Shown here: positions 35,401 through 47,685 of the stretch, piece by piece
Layout: each line of letters starts with the position of its first letter
How positions within the stretch are numbered: the stretch's first letter is position 1
Assembly (NCBI GenBank): GCA_022495005.1
Contig: JAGYXB010000966.1
Coordinates: 434,001 to 498,000 of the forward strand
DNA: 64,000 bases
Reading direction: 5' to 3'
From: Rhyacophila brunnea
Lineage: Eukaryota > Arthropoda > Insecta > Trichoptera > Rhyacophilidae
The notes under the pieces: model-generated
Database searches by the model: none
What the model saw: the letters and a program-made list of their open reading frames with translations, nothing else
What the model was told of the DNA's origin: nothing
Translations under genes and position numbers: made by a program

Positions 35401-36714
35401 ATGTCTTCACATAATTTTGTTTGTCCGTATTGTTTTAGCTGTGTATCTTATATATCATTAAATTCATTTATTTCTCTCCGTGCCTTTCTCTCCCATGGCA
35501 CTTTTTATAAAATTACGTCTTTAATTAAACTCAGTCAAAGCTCACTTGAGAGCGTGGCGATTTCAGTCTTGGGCATCTGCTCCTGAGACATTCTCAGGTG
35601 TAAAAAAACTTCTGATGCTTCACACTCAAACGTAGGGCCCCTTGATACGCTCGATTTAGAACGAGTGTGGTGCGGAACGGGTAGTTTGGATGGTCAATGT
35701 TTGCGTTGTCAGAGTTAGGTGAGACCTGATTCTTGAGTGATGAGTGATGAACTGGTAGCAGGTAGGTATCTCAATAAAGAAGATTCTCGAATAAATTATT
35801 GTCAATGAACCAGTATGTTTACCTTGTCAGAATTAGGTATCACAGCGTCGACATGTTATAAAACAACATTTCGCAAAATGATCAAAAACATATTTTGATT
35901 TGTAGTGATTTCGAAACTGTAATAATATATGCATTTAAAGCGGTTTTGAAATACTTATCAACATAATTTTGACATTCTATTAGGTTTTCTAAAGAAAATT
36001 AATACCTACAACTACATTAATTTCGCGAAAAAATCGTAAATCTCGGTTAAGCGGCTTTGATTCTTATCGCCTCGAATGTCGAGATGAAAAAATATAATTT
36101 TTAATAGCGACTGCATTTTATTCCTGAAACGAGCGAGTCGATTGGTCCACTGATTACATTCCTATGTAAAGGTTATTGGTTCGTATTCCGCATTCGCGAA
36201 ACGTGGATCGTCGAAGGTCAAATCGTGTGTTTTTTTCAGTCTTGCCCACTCATTGAGCGACTGACTGGAAGTCCAACTGACGTCACTTTTGCAAGATATT
36301 TCAATGCATTCTGTATTCAACTGACTTGCCGATAATCTTTATTGCCGAATTCTCGGTAAACGAGATTTTAATTTCGAAAGCGTGGAAATCGCTGACTAGG
36401 TGGAGTTCTAGACGACTGCCATATGCATGACGCATGGAGAGAGTTGTTGGAGAAATTCAGGACTCTTCCATTCACTCGAATTTCCACGCTGATGATGTTA
36501 AAAATAGGTAAAACCATGAATATCCGATATTGTTTCAGCTTTCATAACTTTTACATTACCTCCGTGGTTCTCAAACGTTTTTGTTTCACGACGCCTTTCC
36601 TACCTATGTACCTATAAAGATTTTTTTCACGACGCCCTTGAAAATTCTAAAGTTGACAAATCGATGGGCGAAACGGAGGCGATTTTTTTGACACATACCT
36701 ATAACTCGATGAAT
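35401..36714. other. unassigned DNA
   Basis: No gene recognised. GTGGTTCTCAAACGTTTTTG at about 36561 resembles a hAT MITE end; no partner end was found. Confidence 0.4.
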
Positions 36715-36805
36715 TCGTTAGAATTTTAAAAATCGGGCCTCGAAACAGGTGACCCAAAACATTCTAAGCCGACGCTTGAGCCGCTCGGCCATCGTGGGCG
36801 TATTC
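36715..36805 (-). mobile_element. tRNA-derived SINE head, family 2
   Basis: On the - strand, CCCACGATGGCCGAGCGGCT (box A region) is followed by a degenerate box B (TGTTTCGAGGCCCG). The head resembles those at 6191 and 13798; the body is not clearly retained. Confidence 0.45.
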
Positions 36806-36844
36806 AATTATACCAAGACAAAAAAAAAGATGCATAATTCTCAT

Positions 36845-37170
36845 TAAGGCTATACCTCAGTTGAGGCACGGTCTAAAAAGATCGTGGCTAGGCGATGCGC
36901 GGATTGCGGGCCGCGGGTGCAAATGACGCATGTCAAACGAAATATAATTTGTCATATAAATCCAATGTGTGTCCATTTAATGTTCTGTTTATTGTTCTAT
37001 CAGTAACAATAATAATAGATCTATATTCATTTACATGTTTTCTTTTTAAAGTAAATGGGTAACGTTTTTAGTCATCTTTACACGATTTAAGAATTAATAC
37101 GCCCGTCGCTATCACGAAACAAATTGACGTGTTTCCAGCTCGATGTTCTCTCTCCGAATGTCAGCGAGAC
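36845..37170. repeat. dispersed 300-bp repeat, copy 2
   Basis: Same repeat as 5327-5640, with a small extra segment near the middle and clear divergence. Class unknown. Confidence 0.7.
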
Positions 37171-37367
37171 CATATGTATCACCTTAAATATTACACAAAT
37201 TACCAATACTAACTAACTATAGGTACTAACTAACTAACATCAAAGAGACTTATAACATAACCAATCAAACAGATTCGTAGTTAGGTATACAAAATATGCT
37301 AACTATTGTGAGTCATCTTTAATAGTTATTATTTTTAATTACAGGATTTGATTCCAGGAAAGAGGTA

Positions 37368-38026
37368 CACCCGATCCTCTTTTTGCACGGTTTCGAAATA
37401 ACACGGTTTAAAAAAAGTACCGATTATTTTTTATTATCTTTTATTTACACTGATTTTTTTTGCTTTAACACGGCTTAAAAAAACTAAAAAGAATAAAAAT
37501 ACGTATGTATGTACATATTAATCAAAAAATCTCGTTGCAATGGATCGAACGCAACTGGTGCATATATGTGTTGTCACCGGATGCCGCCCAGGCATACATA
37601 CGTACATACATGGTGCCACTAGTCAGTCACTTCGTGTCCGATATTAGAGACGCACCGCGTGCTTCGGGGTCAGCGTCATTAAATATTTCCAGCGATGAGA
37701 GTGATTTTTCAAAACAGCAGTAAACGGGCATGGTTATTGTCAAGTAACGAGACTGGATGAATATATTTCCCGATGCTAAATTTAATTAAATTGAAAACTA
37801 TGTACCTAAGTATTTTTATGTACTTATACATATTTTAATGTATAAATAATAAATAAATTCGATTTATTTTATTTTACGATATATGATATATTTCCGTATT
37901 TTGAGTTGATTTTAGTAATGGAACCTATCTACCATTTTTGTATGGGCACCTTATCTTTTTCTACACGGTTTTGTTTTGCATGGTAGTCTTTGGAACGTAT
38001 CCTCCGTGCAAAAAGAGGATCGGGTG
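37368..38026. mobile_element. TA-flanked element with 23-bp perfect inverted ends (pogo/Tc1-like)
   Basis: The 23 bp at 37368-37390, starting CACCCGATCCTCTTTTTGC, are the exact reverse complement of 38004-38026. TA lies at both outer edges (37366-37367 and 38027-38028). The interior has an open frame at 37505-37723 with an acidic, serine-rich end (SSDESDFSKQQ), possibly the tail of a decayed transposase. CACGGTTT/CACGGCTT words near the left end may be subterminal repeats. Confidence 0.8.
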
Positions 38027-38028
38027 TA

Positions 38029-40117
38029 TATTGATATTTTTACGAGGTACATTGTTAGTTGCAATATATGGCACCTATTTATTTTATAATAAATAGTAGG
38101 TGCCACCGAATTAGACAGTGCCTCTGGGACAGTGTTGCCAACTATCGTTGACAAAAAATGCCAGACGGGGAACGAAAACAAGCTATTTGGCAGGAAAAAA
38201 CGCTAGATTTTATGACAATAAAATTGTAAAAGTAAATTTGCTTATTCTACCAAGAACGAAGTCAATACCTTTTTTCCCTTCGCGTATCGAAAAAAGTGCA
38301 AAAAGTGCAAAAATCGAAAAACTCTCTACATGTAAAAACCACATAGGTACCTATTTTAACAGAAATTTAAAATTGACACAAAAATGCCCATATTGTGTCA
38401 ACGGCGTTCAAGTTTCATTTCATGTTATTCCAAAAATTGTCAAACTGATACATAACTGGTCACATACCTAAGCACACATTAAATTATGTGATACTATTTC
38501 ACTATAACGTCATGAATGCTCCTATTGTTTCAACGTGTTATGTTATTTTATTTCTCACGCTACTTAAATAGGTACCTACTGATACCAAATAATATTTATT
38601 ATATTATCATAATGCCTAAACTGTAAATGAGTCAAAGCTAGACCAGGATGCACACACAGCTAAACAAAGAAAAAGAAAGTTACCGTTATCTGTTTCTGTG
38701 CAGACGAAGGGTCGAGGGCAGGTACAGTCGTCGGTTACCTACCCTTGAGCCTCTTACGTCGCCTCTAAATACGATTCGCTACCTTTTTCGCGCCAAAACG
38801 TGCGTTTACAAAAAAATGTTGTTAATAATTAATTGTTACTTGTCAAACGAAATATACTTACGTAACTTAATGTCCCTGAATCAGTGTTTTTAATAAGTGA
38901 AAAGTATAAATCAACACCCTACGTAAACCCCCTCCCCTCACTACTTACCTGGATTAAGTAGGTAACTGATAAGTAGTCAGAAATTTGATTCGCATGACAA
39001 TAAATAAACTAAATATCTACTGTATTTTCATCACATTTAAAGCTGTTGGAGGCATCAAAAATTGCTAGTAAAAACGCCACAAGCCAGATGCGTTTTTTGC
39101 AAGCTAGATGCCTATCGAAAAATGTTACATCTGGCAACGCTAAATTGGCAACGCTGCTGGCATAAGTCTATTCACAAGACAGTTTCTAAAATGTTGGAAC
39201 CAAACTAGATACAACTAGCTTCATTTCTCATTGCATGTTAATTTTGAGCGATAGGTAGGTATCTGGTTTTATCACTGCTAAGAACTTATCATCGAAAACC
39301 CGGTTTTATAGAGCTAATTTATGACAAATAGAACGAGGATTAATTGACCTTTAACACGCAGTATATAATTATATTCATCCTTTATAGGCATCCATCTAAA
39401 ACTCAACCACTACGAAATTGACAAAATTTGTTTAATGAATTGTCACAGTTACGTTAATTTACATTCTTGCAACCATACCTAGAATGTAACGCACTTCCCA
39501 TTATTATTGTGTTCCCCGTTACATAGGTTTTGAATCAATTAAATATGCTCACGTAGAAAATATCGGTCTTTCCTCAGTTGACAGTTTGTTGATTCTGGAC
39601 AATGGGAAGGCAGTGCAGTCATTCGATTTCGACTCGCCTCGTCTGCCGCACAGCCATAAATCAAACCTTCTAGGAACGTCGCTCCGATATTGCATATAAA
39701 GACCGCGCACATAGGGACCTAGCGACAGTCGCCCGTAACCTCTCGAAACTTGGATATATTGGGATGCGGCGACCGGCGACCCGGTATAGGAATGACCAAT
39801 TCGTAGATGTGCGTATGCGTTATGGCGGCTTCGACTAGCAGCCCGAGACGCATTCGATTTGTTGCTAGCAGTACTAGATGTTTTTTTCAAAAAGTCGTAT
39901 TCTACCAATGTGCGGAGCTCGTTTTTTCAGCGAATGTTTTGTGAATAACGACGACATCGACTTATTCGACTCATTGTAGACGGACGAGTTTTGATGTGCG
40001 AGCCGGCTAGGTCTGCTAATATGCTAGCATACTTATATGATTGTGAATTCATTTAAATAAGATTTCCTAAAATTGTCTTTTTCAAAAATCCTGCTGCGCA
40101 CACTTTGAAAACTAGTG
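38029..40117. other. unassigned DNA with a possible hAT remnant and a GC-richer frame
   Basis: CAGTGTTGCCAACT at about 38131 and AATTGGCAACGCTG at about 39151-39164 look like the two ends of a hAT element, but the 8-bp flanks do not match. On the - strand, 39549-39926 is a GC-richer open frame without an ATG near its 5' end (the first candidate start codon is TTG) and without a recognisable domain; I do not call it a gene. Confidence 0.4.
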
Positions 40118-40125
40118 GATTAACC

Positions 40126-40511
40126 CAGCGCCCGGCAACCGATTCCAAGGGTGCCACTAGGTGGCACGCGAAAGGATTTTTGGTGGGACACCTCATATTA
40201 TTAAATATATTATAAACCCGTATCGAAATCGTTTAACTGAAGAAAATAATTCTGAAATGTGCATAAAATTAAAAAATTCAAACTATGAACCAAATATTAA
40301 GGTGTTAGCTTTCAATATTGAACCTCAAGGTAGTCACTAATGTTTAAATATTGTAATTTATATGATGTTTATATGTAGCGTGTATTATTATAGTAAAATA
40401 AAATTGTCTTACAATAGATTTACTAGTGTTATTTCAGTGGCACGCTGAGTGTCCAGTACTTTGAATTACCCGTTTTGTGGCACGCCGATGCATTTGGGTT
40501 GCCGACCGCTG
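40126..40511. mobile_element. hAT MITE with CAGCGCCCGGCAACC ends and perfect TSD
   Basis: A 386-bp element. The left end CAGCGCCCGGCAACC and the right end (reverse-complemented CAGCGGTCGGCAACC) are flanked by a perfect GATTAACC duplication (40118-40125 and 40512-40519). A GGTGGCACGC / GTGGCACGCC word recurs subterminally on both sides. No coding capacity. Confidence 0.85.
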
Positions 40512-40519
40512 GATTAACC

Positions 40520-41109
40520 TATGCCCTGTGGTGTACTGGCAGCTGCGTCCATAGTAACAATGCCTCACTCTGGCAGACTATAATGTCGCCTCTACCATTT
40601 TTTGGTCATAAACATTGTTTACATTACATACCGTAACTAGATATTTAATTATGTCTCGTCTAGCCCTAGAGTATGGTTGAAAAATTGTTAGCATCGTCGA
40701 TTTCGTCAAAATGGTCAAAAATATTGATTACGAGTCTGCCTCCTATGGGACGTTACCACGAAAATCCTAACAGCAGGGATTTTTGGAGACAGTTCACCGA
40801 TAAGAGAGACAGTATTTTTAAAAAGCTTTCATAAATATTTCACAATTTAGAAGTCTAATTAAATTTATTCTATTTTTAAAATATCCTGCTTTTCCATCGA
40901 TAGAGGCCACGGGAGGTCATTACGAACATAAAATATTTGCAAGTCACGATTTTCAATCTTTTAATGCACCACTGATGTTTTGTTCCTTTTTATCAGCCTC
41001 CAATACAAAATCAAAGGCCTATTATTCGACCATTTTTATTACCATCAATAATAAATTATAAATCTTCTTCGAATCACTTCTGGATGAAAACATCAACACT
41101 ATTAGTTAG
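40520..41109. other. unassigned DNA
   Basis: No gene or element with resolved ends. Confidence 0.4.
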
Positions 41110-41117
41110 GTTAGTAC

Positions 41118-41813
41118 CAGTGGCGAAGACTCCATACTAGGCGATTATTTGAAGCCTACCTTCTAAAGAAAAATATTTTTTAATTGCATATTGACTTATT
41201 TATATAATCGCTTGATTATATATTCTATAAAATAATTTATTTTGCCAACGAGAGATGCCGTATGTGTAGGAATGTATTACACAGATAATTACAAAACAAT
41301 CTGCAAAGGTTTTAAAAAATATACCACAGCGCGCCATCTGTCTTGACGTAAATAAAGGTCAGATTATGTTTCAAATAATTCTCAATTTTTTTCATATGGA
41401 CTTTACTTCTTGTAGCCCCGCCCCGCCCAGTCTATCGAATTGTATGAACTAAGGTAAGCTCCGATCGCGGAGCCTAAAACTAAATAATTAATAATTAGTT
41501 AATTTAAAAATATTATTTCTATGGTGTCTAATCGAATATTAATAAATATAATATACTCTTTTTAAAAATAAAAAGCGATTTTATCTAATGATTTTTGATG
41601 TGTCTTGATTATACTGATTGCTTAATTATTTTATGTCGTCAGTGAGTTTTTGAAGTTTCATCAAATTAGTGTGTCGTTGTCATTAGTGTGTACCTATTCA
41701 TTACTAGTAATATCGTATTATCTTCTTATTTCTCGTAAGTATACCTGACAAGTGTGTTCTTTTTATCAGATTTCCACAGCCTACATCTTTCCAAAAGTCA
41801 CCCTTCGCCACTG
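41118..41813. mobile_element. hAT element with CAGTGGCGAAG ends, distinct body
   Basis: A 696-bp element flanked by GTTAGTAC (41110-41117) and GTAAGTAC (41814-41821), a 7/8 match. Its first 11 bases match the CAGTGGCGAAGGGTGGAGG family, but the interior differs, so it is a separate subfamily sharing transposase-recognition termini. Confidence 0.8.
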
Positions 41814-42566
41814 GTAAGTACTCAGGTGTAAATGTAAGACTTTCAATTCTCAATCAGTATTTTATATTAAACATACTTACCTACTACTCTTAAATACATC
41901 GATGGATCTAAGGCATTGGCGAGTTGAGCGACGTTTGTAGAAGCCCGACAAACTAACTGATTTTGAGGCCAGCTACGATTAAAAAGAACACAAATTTTAC
42001 ATCCACGAAATCTACTAATATTCACAACCTTTGCCTTAATTTGCTACGTAGATATAATCTTCCTATCCTCACGGAAAGTCACTAATTTTAACATTGTTGA
42101 ATGATGGTTTGTTCTGTGAAATCTAAAGCGATATTATTACAAAAATAAAATCATCAATTTGTGAGGAATACCTGCGCGTATTTTATAGATTTTGTTATAA
42201 TTTAATACATAACTGGTTTTAACTGTTGGGAGGCGCCTTTGACGAATTGCCAATTTTTGACAAATCGGTTGCGTGATTTTCTTCAAAGAAAATCGCCTGT
42301 GATTCGTAGGATTGTGCAAAACCACCCCCTTTGACAATTTAATTATATAAATATAAGTATAATCTTCGGTAAAATCATAATATAAATAAAAAATGATTTC
42401 TAGTTACACACATTTTTATTTTTTCTAAAATTGATCTTTCTTAAACTAAATATAAAAAACATTAGGTGCATACAACTATGAATCATTCAACAATAGTGTT
42501 GCTGCATTGGAGATAACTTAATAAACTAAAATGCAATAGATAAACAGAGCCATAAAATAATATCGT

Positions 42567-43505
42567 GTCCGGAAACTTGTACGAATCACACTTCACCGTG
42601 AAATGTTGTATCGGAAATATATGGCTGTATATTACAGACCGTCCAACGTCTTCAGGTCGTGTAGTAATGACATAAAATTCATGTCTAAATAAAATACGAT
42701 TCTTGTCGGTATACACTTTACACAGGAAGCCAACAGCAAACAAATTTTGAAAGTAGCCGATATACTGGATTATTTGTTAGGTTCAGGGGCGGCTCTACCT
42801 TACGGGTTCGTAGGGACCATCCCCACATCGTTATCGTGTCAAAAGTACATGCTCGATATTTTTATCATTATCATAATATACCTACTTAATTACACGATTA
42901 AATGAACTATTTAATTTATTTTATCCATCTAAACCGTCGCAATTTTATAGAGATATTTATTCACTCAGTCCCATCCCATCGCCGCGATACAAATCTCGTT
43001 CTACAAAGGATGTGAATGCATTAGCGTTAGTAAAGACATACGGAGGAACGAATCAAATAACCCCTAGGTGAGTAAAAACGTTCGCTGTATGTCGTTGTTC
43101 AAAACTGATGATGGTAAGTCTATAATAAGTATTGTTGTTAATTAAGTATTTATTTTTAAGCAACCTTTTTAGATGTAATTAAGTAACGACTTAGATAATC
43201 ATATTATTATATATGTAGCTACTAGCTTGGTTCATATTGTTGTATAAGATGAAAAAGTATGTATGTATGTATATTTAATAACTAATGGCTAACCCACACC
43301 ACCTGGAAAGTCGTCGAGCTGCTACTGGTCAGGTTAGATAAGGTAAGGTTTTCAATATTGAATTCATGAATTTCGCCAAAATCAGCTATGAAAATTGAAT
43401 TAATGTTCATATTGAATCTATTGAATTGGAGACCGCATAGTACACGGTTATCTATTTCCGATAAGAAATCTCACGGCGAACTGTGCCACGGTGAAATGTT
43501 TTACT
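42567..43505 (+). repeat. TTAGG-containing repeat family, copy split by a hAT insertion
   Basis: The two halves, 42567-42783 and 43328-43505, together follow the order seen at 29592-29972, extending to an end at TGCCACGGTGAAATG that mirrors the start (terminal inverted similarity). The break is the hAT element at 42784-43327. Confidence 0.7.
42784..43327 (+). mobile_element. hAT MITE with CAGGGGCGG end, nested
   Basis: A 544-bp insertion starting CAGGGGCGGCTCTACC and ending GCTGCTACTG, flanked by GTTAGGTT (42776-42783) and GTCAGGTT (43328-43335), a 7/8 TSD. It interrupts the TTAGG-containing repeat, so it is younger than that copy. A decayed relative is in IR 1 intron 1 (18645-19055). Confidence 0.8.
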
Positions 43506-43775
43506 TACAATTTACATGTCACCAAAATAATATATAGGTACCAATAATAAGATGAGATGCTTTAACGAATTCACATTTTATAACGTGTTTTTAAATTGTG
43601 GGTTCATCTTTGACGAAAGTCTTAAAATTTTATTGTTATATTTCCATTCTAGTTACTCATAAATTAAGCCCATTTAAAGGTAAATTATTAATAATTCATC
43701 TCAAGTTACAAGCTTCGTATTTTTCCACTACATGGCGAAGCATTCACCTTTAAAAATTGTGGGATGCACCTGTAC

Positions 43776-43807
<32 letters not shown>
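43776..43807. repeat. (CTAT)n microsatellite
   Basis: About eight tandem CTAT units, directly followed by a perfect hairpin. Confidence 0.9.
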
Positions 43808-43847
43808 TATTTAATGACATATACTCTTATATATGTCATTAAATAAT
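43806..43847. repeat. perfect 18-bp hairpin
   Basis: Arms 43806-43823 and 43830-43847 are exact reverse complements (ATTATTTAATGACATATA) with a 6-nt loop. No oligo-T follows, so a terminator role is not supported. Confidence 0.85.
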
Positions 43848-43946
43848 ACTTATAGTTATCGAGCGTCATCGAGTGCATTTTTCTCATTTTACAGAATTCT
43901 ACAAATCAATATGACTCATGCCGTGCAATTCGTTTATTATATATTA

Positions 43947-45823
43947 CTAGCTGACCCGGCAAACGTTGTTCTGCCATATAAATTATTTCTAGTGAATATT
44001 TTGGTTGTTAAATAAAAAATAACGAATGTATCGTAAGTGTGTGGGGATGGGATCTATGACAGAAAGAGGAATAGAGCGCTGTAGACGATGACCGCCGATA
44101 AAAACAAAAAACCATCAACCATTCATTTTCTCAATTCAAAATGAGTAATTATGTTCATAATGAATGAATTACCTGTGACAGGATCTCGTTTTTACTGTTT
44201 AAGCAATATCCGTCTTGTCCCTTCCAGAAAATTAGCGGATATTGGAGAGCGTGGTATGAACAGTGTGTGTCAGCGATGAACTCCAGATTATTGTTTCTTC
44301 TTCGAATCGCGATTTCTCGCGTCGATGTGTGGTCGCCAACCATGATTCCAGCAATGTCGTCAACAACAGTCGCATTGAATCGACGTACTTGCTCTCCAGC
44401 TGGTGTTTTATCAGGATTGATGACAATAGCGTGATTGTCGCTTTGCAATTCGTGCATGTGTGCTTTGAAGAATTTCAATAATTCATTGTGCTCATTCAAC
44501 AGGGCGTCCAGTTCGCCGACGATACGCCTGGCATTAGGCGAATTGAGGCTATTGTAGCCACAACGTGCATCCACATGATTGATGTCCTCACCGCCCATGA
44601 AGTAGATTTGTAAAAATGTATGTGGTTCGTTTGGCATTGGCAGCAATGAGCCTACTTTGTGGTATACTTGGCCTTTGATTTTGAATGTAGAATAGAATTG
44701 GTGACCATTTGCCGCAGTATTGTGAACTATTTCTGTTGCTCCGGACGAAGTCATTTGGAAGCATGAATTGAATGTGCGAATGGACTTCAGGAACAGGTTT
44801 GAATCTGGAACCGTGCCGATGAGCAATCCGTTCAATGGTTCAGGTGGTATCTCAATTTCTGGTAGTTGCACTTTTCCTGATGCGCAACAAATCCCGGCTG
44901 ACTCATGTTTGAATTTGAGCGCATGACAATGGGGACATTCTTTGTCCATAGCACCAATCAGCACTTTCCGATGAGCGGAATATTCAATATCTGGCTCGTA
45001 CTCGAATGCGAGACGAAGGAACAAAGCGGATGTAAATGTTTGATGTACTTGTTGGCGTTGTCGGTCATTTGCTCTGCGTGTGTTAACTACGAACCGGCGC
45101 GCTTGGCTCCGTTTCAATTGTCGTTGTTGATTTCGTTCAGCTCGTGCCTCTTGTGATTGAGATGCACGCAATTGTGACATGCTTACAGGCACGTTTTTGT
45201 TATCTTGTTTGATTTGTTCGTCTGTTCTTTCTGCTCCACTATTTCGCATGTTTGTTGCTTTATTCGTTCGATGGCCCAAACGGCCTCCTTGCGTCTTGCT
45301 GGCATTGTTCACTGTAATACACGCATACGAATAGATAAATTAAAATAAATCGTACAAAAATTTGCACGCACTGCGTTGTGATATGCCGAATGAAATGTCA
45401 AAATGACGCGACGTTTTTCTTGAATTCTTCTCGGACGTAGCGCCATCTGTCATTCAACAACATATTTCATACAACAACATTTCGTTCTGTTTGAAATACG
45501 AACGACGGTTAAATTTGTTCATACAAAAATAATAAAATCGCGATTAAAAATGGGAGGGTAAGGGTAGGAGGATGAAAATTTGGGATTATAGGTATTTTTT
45601 GATGCAAAATAATAAAAAAAATACAAAAAGAAATTTTCAAAAAAATAAAAGAAAATTTTTTCTGGATAGAGATACCCTAATCACCTTGCGTTATGAAATA
45701 TACTTGTTGACCTATTCTCATACCTAACAAATATACATAAAAAAAATCATAAAAATCGGTCGAGCCGTTTCGGAGGAGTTCGACCACAAACATCGTGACA
45801 CGAGATTTTTATATATATAGAGA
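43947..45823 (-). mobile_element. truncated Helitron
   Basis: On the - strand the 5' end reads TCTCTATATATATA preceded by A, and the 3' end is GGGTCAGCTAG followed by T. This is the TC...CTAG structure inserted between A and T typical of Helitrons, without a target duplication. The interior holds only the beginning of the Rep/helicase protein, so this is an internally deleted, non-autonomous copy of about 1.9 kb. Confidence 0.8.
44155..45312 (-). pseudogene. Helitron Rep/helicase protein, N-terminal part only (385 aa)
   Basis: The open frame carries the N-terminal region typical of insect Helitron proteins: a basic, arginine- and glutamine-rich lead (residues 1 to about 90); a zinc-binding-like CPHCHALKF...GICCASGKV (about 130-155); the LPMPNEPHTFLQIYFM block (about 225-240); and SDNHAIVINPDKTPAGEQ followed by HCSYHALQYPLIFWKGQDGY near the end. 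It stops where the Rep (HUH nuclease) domain should begin. Full-length proteins are over 1000 residues, so nuclease and helicase are both missing. It starts at an ATG and is uninterrupted, so deletion rather than gradual decay removed the rest. Confidence 0.8.
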
Positions 45824-46004
45824 TGTACATTATTATAATAATAAGTATACATATTATTATAAGTACGATAAAATTAATAATATGCACTATTCGCTCTCAA
45901 TGATCCATATTTTTGATTTTATAGTTTGGAACGAAGGGAGCCCTACAGGATTGTATATGATCATAATAGTCATTAGCGCCAAGTACCTATATTATGATAT
46001 ATTA

Positions 46005-46315
46005 CAGTGGCGAAGGGTGGAGGTTGGCTGTTAAGATCCAACATAAATACTGCATACTAAACTTTGTCAGTTAAACATATGTGTTTGTATTGAACTAAGA
46101 CTACACTGTGTAAATAGTGTTTATTAGTTTTTAAAATTCAATTAAGCCCTGCCTAATCCAAGCCGTAGTAGATAATAGTCAAAAAATATTCATTTATCTA
46201 TAAAACATCTAAAATTATGCCATTATACCATACACCATTTTATATGTTTTAAAGATAAAAGAATATTTTTATCAATTATGGTTTGGTTAGGGAGGGCTTA
46301 ATGAATTTTATTTTT
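46005..46315. mobile_element. hAT MITE of the CAGTGGCGAAGGGTGGAGG family, 3'-truncated
   Basis: The left end CAGTGGCGAAGGGTGGAGG and body are clear up to about 46315. The right arm and end are missing. Confidence 0.7.
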
Positions 46316-46319
46316 TTAT

Positions 46320-47680
46320 ACAATTAAGTACATCATCCATAACTCGGGTAGGTAAAATGTTGTCATTGATTGTTTTACCTACCTGTCAAGTTGGTATTTT
46401 AAAGTCTTATGGGAAAACAAATAACTTGAAAGATATTGAAATACTACAATCCTTCCATTGTTTTCAATTTTCTTGGAAAAACTTTTAAAATAATTTATTT
46501 TTGAATGTGTGGTGGGCAAATAACTGTGATTATACATACATAAAATATCGATGCATCTCAGTGTGCAATTATCTTATTCCTAATACCATTCCGGAGAATA
46601 TTCATAAAATGATCGTAAAACCGAACTTTTGTTACGTATGATTGAATTCATACTTTCCTAACAGAACGTAATATTATGAACATAAAATATTATCAGCAGC
46701 CATAACATGGATATAGAATTTAAAACTCGCGAGCTAAATAATTGTTAAGCTATTTTTTTTAATAATAAAAGTGTCGAATATAATTATTGGCTCACGCAAG
46801 ATGGGTGTGTTGGAGGCGTACAGCATCCACTAAGATTTTGGGGGCCACGAAATACCTGAAAATAATCAAAAATTGTTTTTATCAATTACATAAATAATCG
46901 CAAAATAAGTATGTTAAGAAATGCCTACACACTACTATTATAAACGAGATGGAAAGATCATCCAAGGATGTACTAAAATTCTTGTTAGTTATTAGTAGAT
47001 AACTGTATGCTAGTATCTATAATTTAGGAACATGATGTCTAGTGTAAAATAACAGAAAAAGACCACTGTCAAGGAAAATGCATGTAAAAAGTGTACGTAA
47101 AAGATTTATTTTTCAAAAATTAAAAATTAATGAAGTCATCCAAATCGTCTTTTAATACATTTCAATACTTAAATCTTTTTCATGATTTTGTATATTTTTC
47201 CCCATTTTTACCACGTTTTTATTAACTCGTATTCTTGTTTGTCCGGTACAGATTTTTTCTTGTGTAGTACAAATTTTTAACTAACTTCCCGACTAGCTAG
47301 ACATTTGAAACTTTTAGAATATATCAGAACACGACGACAATGCATTTAAGCAGAATTGAATTCATTTTCAGTTAATTCTGTTTTGTATGTTTCGGAAAAA
47401 AAATCGTTAAAAGTAATATTTATTACTCACTACTATTGGTTGCTAAGTGGGTCCTAGCAAATAAGTTATTAATATATACGTGCGTTACTATATAAATCAA
47501 TATGAAATGTCAAAATGACATTTCAGTATTCTATAATATTTATTCAGTATTTCCATCAAGTACAAAAAACTATTTATTAATACATAGAATTGTCAAGTTT
47601 ATGTGATTCATCCGAAAATTTAAAAACGTGGTATATAAAAAGTTCTTTTTATCTTGTAATTATTTTAAGTAACCACGACA
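46320..47680. other. AT-rich unassigned DNA
   Basis: No gene or repeat with resolved ends. Confidence 0.45.
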
Positions 47681-47685
47681 ATATA

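Noticed and set aside
38130..39164. hAT element with CAGTGTTGCCAACT ends
   Set aside because: End motifs are plausible, but the 8-bp flanks (CTCTGGGA and CTGGCATA) do not match and no relative is present in the window.
43833..44015. 60-aa + strand frame at the Helitron edge
   Set aside because: It spans a hairpin and a Helitron terminus and has no motif.
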